Source of the DNA: Paraliobacillus quinghaiensis
GTDB taxonomy: Bacteria > Bacillota > Bacilli > Bacillales > Amphibacillaceae
DNA length: 45,007 bases
NCBI RefSeq assembly: GCF_003426025.1
Contig: NZ_QJSH01000020.1
Location: 1 to 45,007, forward strand
Direction of reading: 5' to 3'
This document shows positions 1-7,944 of the stretch, in pieces; the stretch's first letter is position 1; each line of letters begins with the position of its first letter. The translations under genes were made by a program, and so were the position numbers. The notes beneath the pieces are model-generated. The model had not been told where the DNA came from. It worked only from the letters and a program-made list of their open reading frames with translations, and did no database searches.

Positions 1-217
1 TGTTGTATTTATTTAAACACTTCCCTTTCCAGTTGTTCGCTGGTAGGTGACCATTTTGAACCATTTCTCGGGCAATATACCAATAAGCATCTTTTTCTTT
101 TTGTTTCCCGAAAAAGAAGTTAAAAACAAACCTGGAACAACCAATGGTTTTATTGATAAGTTCAGTCTGTTTTTTATTGGGATAGATGCGAAATTTATAG
201 GCTTTGTTTACAATCAT
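1..217 (-). CDS. tnpB: TnpB (IS200/IS605 OrfB), N-terminal fragment cut by window edge
   Basis: This is the start of an RNA-guided nuclease/transposase accessory protein. ATG at 217-215 follows an AGGAGGTGAAA ribosome binding site. The first 72 codons (MIVNKAYKFRIYPNKKQ, the usual OrfB opening) match the copy beginning at 44244 apart from a few differences, one being Pro in place of Ala at the CACCTA(C/G)CAGCG site. The reading frame is open to the window edge, so whether the gene is intact cannot be judged. No tnpA is visible, but it could lie outside the window. Confidence 0.85.
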   Translation of the reverse strand, partial: MIVNKAYKFRIYPNKKQTELINKTIGCSRFVFNFFFGKQKEKDAYWYIAREMVQNGHLPANNWKGKCLNKYN

Positions 218-427
218 AGTTTCACCTCCTCATTAGGTCAATTATACCATTTTGGAGAGTAAAAAAACAAACGTTTGTTCTTGTTGTTTTAAGGGAGTTG
301 GTGTGTACTGAAACTCGCATCTAATTACTTACATGTAGCACTCAAACAGTCGGACAATTGAGATGGCAAATGCCATCCCTTGTCCGAAGCCGATTCATCT
401 CATGACTGAAGTCACGAGTGTTTTCGG
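1..427 (-). mobile_element. IS200/IS605-family element, left end plus start of tnpB (partial)
   Basis: This is the left end of an IS200/IS605-type (IS1341-like) element that runs off the window leftwards. It is recognised because the same sequence, inverted, lies at 44036 to the window end, where more of tnpB is visible. The outer edge carries an imperfect hairpin (CTCATGACTGAAGTCACGAG, about 400-419) typical of the subterminal palindromes that IS605-family transposases recognise. A second palindrome, GATGGCAAATGCCATC, lies near 363-378. Similarity to the other copy stops at the CCG at 425-427, which I take as the boundary. The two copies differ most around 255-310, so they are not a fresh duplication. 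Confidence 0.8.
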
Positions 428-563
428 ATAATTTATAAAATCATCGTTTGGTGTTAAAAGGGGCCTTACCTGAAAATGCTTTTTTCTAATATGTTCCTGG
501 TTTATAGCCCAACCAAATTTAAAAAAATTTAATATTATGTATTAGTTAGGGAGGTGAAGTTTT
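428..563. other. Intergenic DNA between IS left end and yjcZ-like gene
   Basis: About 135 bp of A/T-rich DNA follows the IS boundary. It contains the GGAGGTGA ribosome binding site at 550-557 for the next micropeptide. I see no other gene here. Confidence 0.5.
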
Positions 564-650
564 ATGGGATATCAATCTAATGACAGCTTTGTGTTGATTG
601 TTGTATTATTTATTCTTTTGATTATTGTTGGCGCATCTTTCTATGCCTAA
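564..650 (+). CDS. YjcZ-family sporulation micropeptide (28 aa)
   Basis: A 28-residue hydrophobic protein, MGYQSNDSFVLIVVLFILLI followed by IVGASFYA. It matches the short YjcZ-type proteins of spore formers: a small polar N-terminus with a GY/F motif, one membrane segment (about residues 9-24) and a GASFY-type end. A strong GGAGGTGA ribosome binding site sits 6 bp before the ATG, and a good intrinsic terminator follows, so it forms its own transcription unit. Members are known from Bacillus as sporulation-associated small proteins, but the molecular role is not established. It was easy to miss because of its length. Confidence 0.8.
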   Translation: MGYQSNDSFVLIVVLFILLIIVGASFYA

Positions 651-693
651 AACCTAACACAGCCATAACCTAGCATCGTAATTCACATTTCTT

Positions 694-733
694 TACTGAA
701 GAGCATATTTTGTAGGCTCTTCAGTTTTTATTA
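694..733 (+). terminator. Intrinsic terminator after yjcZ-like gene
   Basis: The stem ACTGAAGAGC / GCTCTTCAGT has an 11-bp loop and is followed by a T-run. It lies 45 bp after the stop codon of the micropeptide gene. Confidence 0.85.
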
Positions 734-988
734 TGCTTTCAGTCTCTTTTTATTTGAATTGTTAGTACTATCGCTAACCAATACCTTGCTCCCCTAGTCT
801 TCAACTCCAAAAATACAGTAGAAAACATTAGTATTTTTTACACTAATATCACTAATTTCTATTTCTGACAAATACACAATTCTAGTTTTCTAATGTTATA
901 TAGGCATTCACACATTTAACGCTGTCCAAGTTTATAAACAAATGCCTAATGAATAGGATGAGAGTGATAAAAGTTAAGGAGTGATATT
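734..988. other. Intergenic region upstream of Pro-rich protein
   Basis: A/T-rich DNA with no supported gene. The motif AATGAATAGGATGA at 948-961, about 28 bp before the start codon of the next gene, also occurs (as AATGAATAGGATAA) upstream of the minus-strand gene that starts at 2139. It may be a promoter element shared by these two spore-type genes; no sigma-factor consensus is a clear match. Confidence 0.3.
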
Positions 989-1456
989 TTGTATTCTACT
1001 GATGAACAAGAATATTGGAGAAGTATTTATGGTCAGGACGTTTCTTCTATGCCATTTCAATCACACAATTATTCCTATGGATCTTTAGATGAAAGACAAA
1101 TGATTCCTGGTTTTCCATGGGCAGGAGGTACGATGCAACCACCATCAGGTTTTCCTGGTTCACCTCCACCATTTGCACCGCCTGGGCAAGGGCAAGAAGC
1201 TGGCCCACCTTCTTCACCACCACCAAATTATGTTCCTGCACAAACACAGCAAGCTCAAACGTTTGCAGTTGACCCAGGGAGTATAAGAGGATGTTTATTT
1301 AGATTTACGTATGTTTGGATGCGAGGCTTTCAACAATTTTGGTTTTATCCAATATTCGTAGGTCGAAATTCCGTTTCTGGATACCGTTGGAATGGTTTTA
1401 GATGGGTTTATTTCGGAACAAGCTTACGACAAATTCAATCGTTCACTTGCATATAA
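989..1456 (+). CDS. Proline-rich protein with aromatic/Arg C-terminal domain, probably spore surface
   Basis: A 155-residue protein starting at a TTG, preceded by AAGGAG at 977-982. Residues about 40-85 are a Pro/Gly/Gln-rich linker (PPPFAPPGQGQ, SSPPPNYVP). The last ~55 residues are a compact domain rich in Trp, Tyr, Phe and Arg (CLFRFTYVWMRGFQQFWFYP and GYRWNGFRWVYFG). This resembles C-terminal domains of small Bacillus proteins that are often loosely annotated as transporters although they have no membrane helices. The start MYSTDEQEYW and the Pro-rich linker resemble coat/exosporium-type surface proteins. Its neighbours also look spore-related. Function is not known; a spore-surface role is inferred. 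Confidence 0.6.
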   Translation: MYSTDEQEYWRSIYGQDVSSMPFQSHNYSYGSLDERQMIPGFPWAGGTMQPPSGFPGSPPPFAPPGQGQEAGPPSSPPPNYVPAQTQQAQTFAVDPGSIRGCLFRFTYVWMRGFQQFWFYPIFVGRNSVSGYRWNGFRWVYFGTSLRQIQSFTCI

Positions 1457-1554
1457 TTAGGGGTATGGTAGATTGATATCTACCATATTCAGTAACAACA
1501 AAAAAATTGATCCAGTTTCACCCATCTAGTTGCCTAAGTTTCACAATATCCCTA

Positions 1555-1604
1555 TTAAAAAATAACCTCATCCTAAAACAAACGTAATGTCTTAGGATGA
1601 GGTT
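1555..1604 (-). terminator. Bidirectional terminator between convergent spore-type genes
   Basis: A 13-bp perfect stem (AACCTCATCCTAA at 1564-1576, TTAGGATGAGGTT at 1592-1604). On the minus strand it is followed by a T-run, so it fits termination of the gene that ends at 1660. It also closes the plus-strand gene that ends at 1456. A smaller hairpin (ATGGTAGA/TCTACCAT, 1465-1486) lies directly after that gene. Confidence 0.8.
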
Positions 1605-1659
1605 CAATTCGTGTTACCACCTTAAGTTTATAAATTATGTTTCCATACTTACTCTTTCT

Positions 1660-2139
1660 CTACATATTTTTACTTTGTTGAAGCAGTTTGGACTCCCCTG
1701 TACGTTCCCATTCTTCTACTGTTTCATATGCACGTTCAGGAGAATATCCTTTCCCAACAAGAATTCCCATTAGAATAAATTCTTGTAGAATATGTGTAGC
1801 ATTGATACCTCTTTTAACATCTTCTAACCCTTCGTTAACTAAAAATTCCGTGTGCTGTACCCATTCATCAGGTGTCTTACCAAATACATTTGGTTTTCCA
1901 GTACGAAACGTGTCATTTTGCTTTGTTGCTTCATTGATATTTGTCACAAATGGATTTGGTCCATAGTCAGTTAATGAGATATTACCATTTGAAGACCTAA
2001 AATCATTATATTCAGTTCCATTCCCTGTCTCATTAGGAAAAGCACCGTAAACAAACTGTCTTCCATGATCGTACATTGGTACATTCACATAATAAGGATA
2101 TTGATATTGCCATGGATACGTTTGAGGAACATAGTACAT
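1660..2139 (-). CDS. Hypothetical Tyr/Pro-rich protein, possible spore coat protein
   Basis: I chose ATG at 2139-2137 because GTGAAAGGA lies 9 bp upstream; an ATG nine codons further out (2166) has no good ribosome binding site. The 159-residue product begins MYYVPQTYPWQYQYPYYVNV, a Tyr/Pro/Gln-rich N-terminus like many coat-associated proteins. It continues through an Asn/Thr-rich middle to a folded-looking C-terminal part with VQHTEFLVNEGLEDVKRGIN and GYSPERAYETVEEWER. It has no signal peptide or membrane segment. I do not recognise a named family. The Tyr-rich start and the convergent Pro-rich gene suggest a spore or surface role, but that is inference. Confidence 0.55.
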   Translation of the reverse strand: MYYVPQTYPWQYQYPYYVNVPMYDHGRQFVYGAFPNETGNGTEYNDFRSSNGNISLTDYGPNPFVTNINEATKQNDTFRTGKPNVFGKTPDEWVQHTEFLVNEGLEDVKRGINATHILQEFILMGILVGKGYSPERAYETVEEWERTGESKLLQQSKNM

Positions 2140-2289
2140 TTTTATCAATCCTTTCACAAATTTCATAAAATTATCCTATTCATTTATAAAGTTAATGTAC
2201 CTAGAATTCACTTATTTCACATATTTTTTATACCAATCTCTTTTATAAAAATAGTAAAAATCTCTTTCCGAAAAGCAACGTGCACAATC

Positions 2290-2335
2290 ACCTATAGATC
2301 AAGCATAGAATAAGCTGAGAGTTAAACAGAAGGAG
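2290..2335 (+). promoter_or_regulatory. Possible SigK-type promoter and RBS for ferritin-like gene
   Basis: CATAGAATA at 2304-2312 matches the mother-cell sigma-K -10 pattern CATAnnnTA. An AC dinucleotide about 18 bp upstream could serve as the minimal -35. An AGGAGG ribosome binding site follows at 2330-2335, 7 bp before the ATG. The match is short and could be chance. Confidence 0.35.
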
Positions 2336-2342
2336 GAAGATC

Positions 2343-3248
2343 ATGTATTCAAATTATCATGATACCCTATACAATGCTTCTTATCGTTCACCTAATGACA
2401 TTTCCCTTATAAATGATATTCAGAAAGCGATTAATGCAGAGTATAGTGCCGTTAATTGTTATGGGCGTTTAGCTAATATGGCACCTACAGATGATGTAAA
2501 GGAAAAAATACTTGAGATTCAACAAGATGAAAAACGGCATTTAGAAGAGTTCAGTACCATTTATCGAGGTTTAACAGGACAACAACCTACTTATACAATT
2601 AATGAGGAATGCCCTGAAAATTTTAGGGAAGCAATGACATTTGCTTTTAAGGATGAACAAGAAACAGTCGATTTTTATTTAGATATAGCCGATCAAGCGA
2701 AAGATCCTTTTATTCAAGATAGATTTCGACGGGCAGCTGCAGATGAACAAAATCATGCTGTTTGGTTTATGTTTTTTATTCCAAATCTAACAAATGGTAG
2801 CAAAGTTAATCGTCAAATCGAGAATTATGGAGCTAAAACAGCATTAACGGATCCAACATTGACACTCCCTCAAATGCTAACTTATGCTATCCAAGATGAA
2901 TATTTAGCACAAGCAAGGTATGATAATATTCTCGGAACCTATGGTGACATTCCAACTTTCATCAGGATTAAACAAGCCGAACTGAGACATATCAATGCAT
3001 TATTACCACTATTTGAGCGGTATCAAGTGCCAGTACCAGCAGATGTATCACAAAACTTTGTAACGACACCGGAGAGCATTAAAGCATCTTTCGCAGCTGG
3101 CGTACAAGGCGAAATAGATAACATTGCTATGTATGATAAGTTTTTATCATATGAAATTCCTATTGACATGAGAACAGTTTTTCAGCAATTACGCAACGCC
3201 TCCGTAAATCATCTTGCTGCATTTGAGAGAGGGCTTAGTAGAGATTAA
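2343..3248 (+). CDS. Protein with two ferritin-like domains (rubrerythrin-type plus DUF2202-type)
   Basis: A 301-residue soluble protein with two four-helix ferritin-like modules in tandem. The first (about residues 20-150) has the carboxylate/His pattern of erythrin/rubrerythrin proteins: AEYSAVNCY, DEKRHLEEF, FKDEQETVDFY and DEQNHAVWF. The second (about 170-300) has a DUF2202-like pattern: IQDEYLAQARYDNI, AELRHINALLPLF, QGEIDNIAMYDKFL and NHLAAFERGL. Together these supply ligands for two diiron sites. Rubrerythrin-type proteins reduce peroxide or store iron, and Bacillus spores contain small members (YhjR-like). A spore location is inferred from neighbours and the possible SigK motif. No rubredoxin Cys4 domain is present, so a separate electron donor would be needed. 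Confidence 0.7.
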   Translation: MYSNYHDTLYNASYRSPNDISLINDIQKAINAEYSAVNCYGRLANMAPTDDVKEKILEIQQDEKRHLEEFSTIYRGLTGQQPTYTINEECPENFREAMTFAFKDEQETVDFYLDIADQAKDPFIQDRFRRAAADEQNHAVWFMFFIPNLTNGSKVNRQIENYGAKTALTDPTLTLPQMLTYAIQDEYLAQARYDNILGTYGDIPTFIRIKQAELRHINALLPLFERYQVPVPADVSQNFVTTPESIKASFAAGVQGEIDNIAMYDKFLSYEIPIDMRTVFQQLRNASVNHLAAFERGLSRD

Positions 3249-3263
3249 TTGTCCTAACATCAG

Positions 3264-3316
3264 ACCTTTAACATACAACAATTTATACTTTGTTTGTATG
3301 TTAAGGTTTTTTTATT
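3264..3316 (+). terminator. Intrinsic terminator after ferritin-like gene
   Basis: The stem ACCTTTAACATACAA / TTGTATGTTAAGGT is followed by TTTTTTTATTTT. It closes the gene ending at 3248. Confidence 0.8.
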
Positions 3317-3349
3317 TTCAAATAGGTCATAAATCACTATAATATGTCA

Positions 3350-3379
3350 TTTACAATAGTGTACGTCACACAGTATAAT
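3350..3379 (+). promoter_or_regulatory. Probable SigA promoter of padR-HAAS operon
   Basis: TTTACA (3350-3355) and TATAAT (3374-3379) are separated by 18 bp, just upstream of the padR ribosome binding site. The spacer contains GTGTACGTCACAC-like inverted sequence that could be a PadR operator; autoregulation is usual for such pairs. Confidence 0.55.
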
Positions 3380-3399
3380 TAATGTAGGAGTTGATTTCT

Positions 3400-3756
3400 A
3401 TGAGTGATGTAAATAAATTGGTTGAAAAATTGCTACAGGAATTGCGCAGGGGAACAATCACGATTGGTGTATTAAGCCAGCTCGAAGAACCCCAATATGG
3501 GTACTCGCTTGTTACGTTACTTCAAGAAAAGGGTGTTGAGGTGGAGCCTGGAACTTTGTATCCTTTACTTAGAAGATTAGAAAAACAAGGATTACTGGAA
3601 AGTAAATGGGACACGAATGAATCTCGACCACGAAAATATTATTTACTTAGTACAATTGGAAAAGAAGTCTACAAGTTGTTCTGTATCGAATGGAAAAAAA
3701 TTTTTCAAAACATGGAAGTACTGATGGAAGGGGAAAACGAAAATGGAGATGATTGA
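3400..3756 (+). CDS. PadR-family transcriptional regulator
   Basis: A 118-residue winged-helix repressor. ATG at 3400 is chosen over an in-frame TTG at 3391 because TAGGAG (3385-3390) lies 9 bp upstream. The PadR signature is clear: RGTITIGVLSQL, PQYGYSLVTLLQEKG, EPGTLYPLLRRLEKQGLL and PRKYYLLSTIGKEV. It overlaps the next gene by 14 bp, the standard arrangement in which PadR controls a HAAS-domain membrane protein. The ligand is unknown. Confidence 0.9.
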   Translation: MSDVNKLVEKLLQELRRGTITIGVLSQLEEPQYGYSLVTLLQEKGVEVEPGTLYPLLRRLEKQGLLESKWDTNESRPRKYYLLSTIGKEVYKLFCIEWKKIFQNMEVLMEGENENGDD

Positions 3757-4747
3757 AAGATATATCTATGCTGTAACAAAAAGGCTCCCAAGTTCACAAC
3801 GAGAAGACATTGCACAGGAACTGCGTGGATTGATTGAAGATTTATTAGAGGAAAAGATAGGCAACAATGCAGTAACAGATGATGCGATTGAAGAAGTTCT
3901 TACTGAGCTTGGTAGCCCAGTAGAATTGGCAGCAAAATACCGTGGAACCAAAAGGTATTTAATTAGCCCTGATTTATTTCTTCCCTATTCTCAAATGTTA
4001 AAAATTATTTTGTTTTCTATTCTCATCGCAATGATTACTGTTTTTGCAATTGAAACAATCATTCAACCAACTTCAGTAGTTCAAAATTTTGTTGCGTTTA
4101 TTGGTTCCGTAATTAATATCAGTGCACAAGCTTTTGCTTGGGTTACAATTGGATTTGCAGTTGCTGAATATTTTGGCAAGGTTCCCCGAGAGTTAAATTT
4201 TCAAGATGAAAAATGGAAACCGTCCGACCTACCCCCTATTCCTGATCCGAAAAACCAAATTAAACGTGGAGAAACACTTTTTGGAATTATTTTTTATATA
4301 CTATTTGCTGTCTACATTCTATTTTCTAACCAATTATTCGGAGTTCCTATATTTAAAAATGACGAGCTAATAACTATCATTCCATTTTTAAATGCAGATG
4401 CTTTCCAGGGATTTATAGTAGTCATTTATGGATTAATTGTTACAGGTATTTTAAAGGAAAGCTTGAAACTGGTAATAGGAAAATGGACGAAAAAATTAGC
4501 AGTATATAACTTCCTACTGAATGGGGTTACATTAGGGTTAATAGCTATTCTGTTGAAAGAGCAATCCATTTGGAACCCAAATTTCATGCAAGATTTAGCT
4601 CAATTTAGTGATATAAATGCTACGAGTGAAGCGTATTCTGTTATCAAAGATACATGGGAAAGGTCTCATTTTTGGATTGTTACTGCCTTTAGCATTGGCT
4701 TGATTGTTGATACAGTAATTGGGTTTTATAAAGCTTTTAAAAAGTAA
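3743..4747 (+). CDS. HAAS-domain integral membrane protein paired with PadR
   Basis: A 334-residue protein. Residues 1-65 form the HAAS signalling domain (MEMIERYIYAVTKRLPSSQR, QELRGLIEDLLEEK, LTELGSPVELAAKY), which is typically encoded directly after padR genes. After it come several membrane segments (about 85-105, 115-140, 178-198, 215-240, 255-275 and 305-325). The gene starts inside padR in another frame, implying translational coupling. HAAS proteins are thought to sense membrane or envelope conditions and to act with PadR; the specific signal here cannot be read from the sequence. Confidence 0.8.
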   Translation: MEMIERYIYAVTKRLPSSQREDIAQELRGLIEDLLEEKIGNNAVTDDAIEEVLTELGSPVELAAKYRGTKRYLISPDLFLPYSQMLKIILFSILIAMITVFAIETIIQPTSVVQNFVAFIGSVINISAQAFAWVTIGFAVAEYFGKVPRELNFQDEKWKPSDLPPIPDPKNQIKRGETLFGIIFYILFAVYILFSNQLFGVPIFKNDELITIIPFLNADAFQGFIVVIYGLIVTGILKESLKLVIGKWTKKLAVYNFLLNGVTLGLIAILLKEQSIWNPNFMQDLAQFSDINATSEAYSVIKDTWERSHFWIVTAFSIGLIVDTVIGFYKAFKK

Positions 4748-4750
4748 GTT

Positions 4751-4783
4751 GGAGGAAGCAGCGAACCGTTCGCTGCTTCCTCC
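4751..4783. repeat. Perfect 15-bp-stem palindrome (dispersed intergenic repeat)
   Basis: GGAGGAAGCAGCGAA, a CCG loop, and the exact reverse complement lie between two convergent genes. No T-run follows, but such a hairpin could stop polymerase from either side. A decayed relative (AAGGAAGCAACGAACCGTCC then CCTGCTTCCCC) lies at 6926-6956. Confidence 0.75.
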
Positions 4784-4788
4784 ACTCC

Positions 4789-6096
4789 CTATCTTTCCGC
4801 TTTTTCCAAGAGATCCGTGGCTAGTTTTGAGACGCCTGTCGTCGTGTTTTTGATTTCAGCAATAGAATAGACAATTTGATCCAGATCTGTTTTATTTCGA
4901 GAGAACATACTAACATAATTTTCAATTTCCATTTTCACAGTTAATAGACCGCCTTTAACTTGAACAATGTCTTGCTCTGAAGCAGAAGATGAACTATTCA
5001 TATGATTCATTTTCTCAGTGAGCTCTCCAATATGTTCGTTCCCTTTTTGTATAGAAGAAACAATGTCATTACTCATCGTTTTCGTGTTCTCTGCAAGTTT
5101 CCTGACTTCATCTGCAACTACAGCAAAGCCTTTTCCTGCGTCTCCAGCTCGAGCAGCTTCAATCGATGCATTTAACGCTAGTAAGTTTGTTTGTTCGGCA
5201 ATCCCTTCGATTTCTTTGGTCATGTCCGATATATGATTGGTAATCTCCTTAACTACTCCAGTCACAGTTATCGACTCGTCAATAGACTTCTTCAAATCAG
5301 CAAAGGACTGGATTAAACTTTCCACTTGGTTTTCACTTTCGCCCGACAAGTTTAATATATTTTGGCTGCTTTTTTCTGTTTTCTCTGTTTCTTTCTTTAT
5401 ATGTTCAGCTTTTTCTGTCGTTTCCTCCATGGACGCATCTGTTTGTTGAACAGATGCAGCCAATTCCTGACTCAAGTGCATCAATTCTCTTTGTAGTTCT
5501 TCATTTTTCTCGGTAACTTGACGTAATTGTTCAATCCTACTATTTAAATAGTTTTCTGTAACAAGCTGTGAATCAAAGTTCATAATGCCCGTAACAGCTA
5601 AAAGTACATCGGTTAATTTATCTGGTTCACCTTGGAAATACTCTACAACTTTTGGAATAAGTAACGATTGCATCGATTGATAGGTTGCTAGAAACCATCC
5701 GATTGGTAGATCTACATTATTGTGTGTATTACCCATTCGATTTCTCATTTCCAAATACTTATCATCAATTTGACCACTAAATATACTTTGAAAATAATAT
5801 ACAAAAACTTGTTTTAATCGTTCTCTAGAAGTGTGCGTACTTGCAATATGATCTAACTCATCAAACGTATACAGATGATCGAGTACCGTTTCTAGTACTT
5901 CATCCGTCAATTCCATAATGATTGGTTTAATTTCTTGCAAAATCTCTAGATGCTTTTGATTAAATCCCATGTACTGAAGCCTCATAGAGAGTTGTTTATT
6001 TCCTAGATTAATTGCTTTTTGATTCTTTTCAAAACTTATGTCCGCTTTATATAACTCTTTTTTAGACTTTGTAAATTCTTGCATTAACTGAAACAT
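4789..6096 (-). CDS. HemAT-like globin-coupled methyl-accepting chemotaxis protein
   Basis: A soluble oxygen-type chemoreceptor. The N-terminal ~180 residues are a protoglobin domain: MRNRMGNTH followed by [15 protein letters not shown] matches the HemAT heme pocket, and the His at about residue 125 is the expected proximal ligand. A coiled-coil linker follows, then the MCP signalling hairpin with [18 protein letters not shown] and [16 protein letters not shown]. There are no membrane segments, as in HemAT. I favour ATG at 6096. An in-frame ATG at 6150 adds 18 residues that have no counterpart in HemAT and overlap a promoter-region motif. By family knowledge it binds O2 and controls CheA for aerotaxis. 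It is a single-gene unit. Confidence 0.85.
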   Translation of the reverse strand: MFQLMQEFTKSKKELYKADISFEKNQKAINLGNKQLSMRLQYMGFNQKHLEILQEIKPIIMELTDEVLETVLDHLYTFDELDHIASTHTSRERLKQVFVYYFQSIFSGQIDDKYLEMRNRMGNTHNNVDLPIGWFLATYQSMQSLLIPKVVEYFQGEPDKLTDVLLAVTGIMNFDSQLVTENYLNSRIEQLRQVTEKNEELQRELMHLSQELAASVQQTDASMEETTEKAEHIKKETEKTEKSSQNILNLSGESENQVESLIQSFADLKKSIDESITVTGVVKEITNHISDMTKEIEGIAEQTNLLALNASIEAARAGDAGKGFAVVADEVRKLAENTKTMSNDIVSSIQKGNEHIGELTEKMNHMNSSSSASEQDIVQVKGGLLTVKMEIENYVSMFSRNKTDLDQIVYSIAEIKNTTTGVSKLATDLLEKAER

Positions 6097-6411
6097 AAAA
6101 ACACCGACCCCATTAACTTTATGTATTTTTTGTATAACTTTTGTATACATTTTATATTATCTAGTTTAGAAAAGAGAATTGCAAGTATTAACGCTTACTT
6201 AAATATATTTGTTAACATAAGGGGGGACAGAAATTTTATATAGAACATGGAGACTATGAGGGTCTGGCCCCTTTATCAATGTATTCAATTCGGTCGTGTT
6301 CAGTAAGCATAAAGGATATATTGAACTCTCTTGTTCTGTTTCAGAAAAAGAACCTTTCATAAGAGTCCTAAACCCTTTAACAACTGCTTTAGGTCGGAAA
6401 CAAATACCATA
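6097..6411. other. HemAT upstream region and degenerate DNA
   Basis: Contains TTGTATAACTTTTGTATA at 6130-6147, which is also found upstream of another chemoreceptor gene (32300-32317). From about 6221 to 6275 lies GGGGGGACAGA ... GGTCTGGCCCC, a degraded inverted-repeat type sequence. A 75-codon minus-strand open frame covers 6199-6426 but has no ribosome binding site and no family I recognise, so I do not call it a gene. Confidence 0.4.
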
Positions 6412-6458
6412 TAAAATAAAACACAAATGATTCAGTTCTAACTAGAATCGTTTGTGTT
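6412..6458 (-). terminator. Terminator of DUF488 gene
   Basis: The stem AACACAAA(T/C)GATTC pairs across an 11-bp loop and is followed by T-rich DNA on the minus strand. It lies just after the stop codon of the gene at 6475. Confidence 0.75.
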
Positions 6459-6474
6459 ATATAAAATGAGCTTT

Positions 6475-6840
6475 CTATAATCTTTGTCTATCTAATATCT
6501 CTTTTAACACTTTTGCTTGATTGTTGCTTTCATCTTTTGCTGAAAACAACAACGTCACATTTTTATTATGCTTTTTTGTTATATCCTTTAGTTTTTCTAG
6601 TTCTTCTTGCTGGTCACCATCTTCAAGCTCTTCTTTATATTTCTGTTTAAACTGATTATATTTCTCAGGATCATGTCTAAACCATTTACGTAATTCATTT
6701 GATGGTCCAATTTCTTTCATCCAATAGTCTAATTTCGCATTTTCTTTCGGCATACCTCTTGGCCATATTCGATCAACCAAAACTCGAACACCGTCTTGTT
6801 TATCAGCATCCTGATAAATTCGCTTTAAATGTACCGGCAT
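6475..6840 (-). CDS. DUF488 family protein (YeaO-like)
   Basis: A 121-residue protein with the strongly conserved DUF488/YeaO motifs: MPVHLKRIYQ, VRVLVDRIWPRGMPKE, YWMKEIGPSNELRKWFRHDP and a C-terminal NVTLLFSAKDESNNQAKVL. The ATG at 6840 is used: AAGGTGA lies 5 bp upstream, and the in-frame GTG at 6849 sits inside that ribosome binding site. The family is widespread and its biochemical role is unknown. It is monocistronic, with its own terminator. Confidence 0.9.
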   Translation of the reverse strand: MPVHLKRIYQDADKQDGVRVLVDRIWPRGMPKENAKLDYWMKEIGPSNELRKWFRHDPEKYNQFKQKYKEELEDGDQQEELEKLKDITKKHNKNVTLLFSAKDESNNQAKVLKEILDRQRL

Positions 6841-6965
6841 TATAATCACCTTACCCGAAAATATCGTTCTTACTTCTCGATACCCACCTAAGAAATAACG
6901 AAACTATTATCTATATGTACTTTATAAGGAAGCAACGAACCGTCCCCTGCTTCCCCTGATAACTT

Positions 6966-7175
6966 TTAGCGTGATGCTTTTGGTGGTTGGCATACGTCGC
7001 ATTTGCGTTGGTTTTTATTTTTGAATTTGGTAAAGCTTTTTTCAAAATTATTACCACAAGCACATTTAAATAATAAATTTTGAGAAAAACCATGATATTC
7101 CGTTGTTAACAACGTACTATCCGAATTGTTCTCAACAAATGTTTTGATTTTATCAATTGTCCAGCGTTTGTTCAT
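6966..7175 (-). CDS. Small zinc-ribbon protein (69 aa)
   Basis: ATG at 7175 is preceded by GGAGGTG; an upstream in-frame start would ignore this site. The product, MNKRWTIDKIKTFVENNSD onwards, contains FKCACGNNFEKSF and RKCDVCQ: two CxC/CxxC pairs that can bind one zinc ion. A similar domain (a helical start, LLSTEY, KCKCG, RKCxxC) recurs in phage-associated and homing-endonuclease-type proteins, where it probably contacts DNA. Here it stands alone, with no catalytic domain attached, so it may be a remnant or a small DNA-binding protein. Confidence 0.65.
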   Translation of the reverse strand: MNKRWTIDKIKTFVENNSDSTLLTTEYHGFSQNLLFKCACGNNFEKSFTKFKNKNQRKCDVCQPPKASR

Positions 7176-7350
7176 TTTCTTACACCTCCATATTTTGTCA
7201 CTGGGCGGAGGCTTTGTTTGCATCCGTCACATTAAGAGTAAAAGTCAGCATTATCCTAAGTGGTTCATTATAACATGAGCCGATACTACTCGTTACAATT
7301 TTTAATAGTGAAATTATACTGTTACTACAAGCAATTGATTTTTACTTTAA

Positions 7351-7893
7351 TTAATTTAGTGCATATTCCAACTGGATGTCACGTGGATCGCTTTCATACA
7401 GCTGTTTGTTCACTTCTTTTGCAGCAACACAGCCAAGAGAGTTATAAAACGCAATTGTTTCTTGTGAAGATGCGGCACACATATAGAGTTTGTCAGCTCC
7501 CCATTCCTTTGCTCTTTCCGTACATTTTTGAAAAAGTTGTTTTCCTATTCCATAGTTACGAAATTGTTTTGAAACAAACATGGAATCAAGCAATACATAC
7601 TTTGCAGTTTTGCCGAAAATATCACTATTTAATGTTACAAAACCAACTAATCTTCCTTCTCCATCGAATGCCCCAATTGCTACACCAGCTGCTCGAATTG
7701 TTTCTTTCAGTGCATCACGATATTTTTCATAGCCATCTGGCCAATCTGTTTCCATAAAATCAATTCTAATTAACTGATAAGCTCCATCCACCTTGCGCCA
7801 TACTTTCTCAATATACTGGCTTGGATCGATTTCAGAAATGCGGTCGCATTCATCTACTAATAAATCACGAAAATGCCATGTTACCATACTCAT
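7351..7893 (-). CDS. GNAT-family N-acetyltransferase
   Basis: A 180-residue protein. The GNAT core lies at about residues 75-165: GAFDGEGRLVGFVTL, YVLLDSMFVSKQFRNYGIGK (the Q/RxxGxG/A acetyl-CoA loop is RNYGIG), and a C-terminal CAASSQETIAFYNSLGCVAA, the usual motif B region with a conserved Tyr. The substrate cannot be told. It lies 51 bp after the HAD gene on the same strand and is probably co-transcribed. Confidence 0.85.
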   Translation of the reverse strand: MSMVTWHFRDLLVDECDRISEIDPSQYIEKVWRKVDGAYQLIRIDFMETDWPDGYEKYRDALKETIRAAGVAIGAFDGEGRLVGFVTLNSDIFGKTAKYVLLDSMFVSKQFRNYGIGKQLFQKCTERAKEWGADKLYMCAASSQETIAFYNSLGCVAAKEVNKQLYESDPRDIQLEYALN

Positions 7894-7944
7894 TTTGTTA
7901 TTCTCCCCATTGTTAAGATAACGGATTAAGTTTTCACTGTATCA

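Noticed and set aside
47-262. Plus-strand frame MTILNHFSGNIP, and its twin on the minus strand at 44163-44414
   Set aside because: Both are antisense to the two tnpB starts.
6199-6426. 75-codon minus-strand frame beginning MCFILYGICFRP
   Set aside because: No ribosome binding site, no recognised family, and the 3' part runs through a degenerate inverted repeat. It may be a relic of a mobile element but I cannot show that.
7260-7757. 165-codon plus-strand frame
   Set aside because: Antisense shadow of the GNAT gene, which has clear family motifs.
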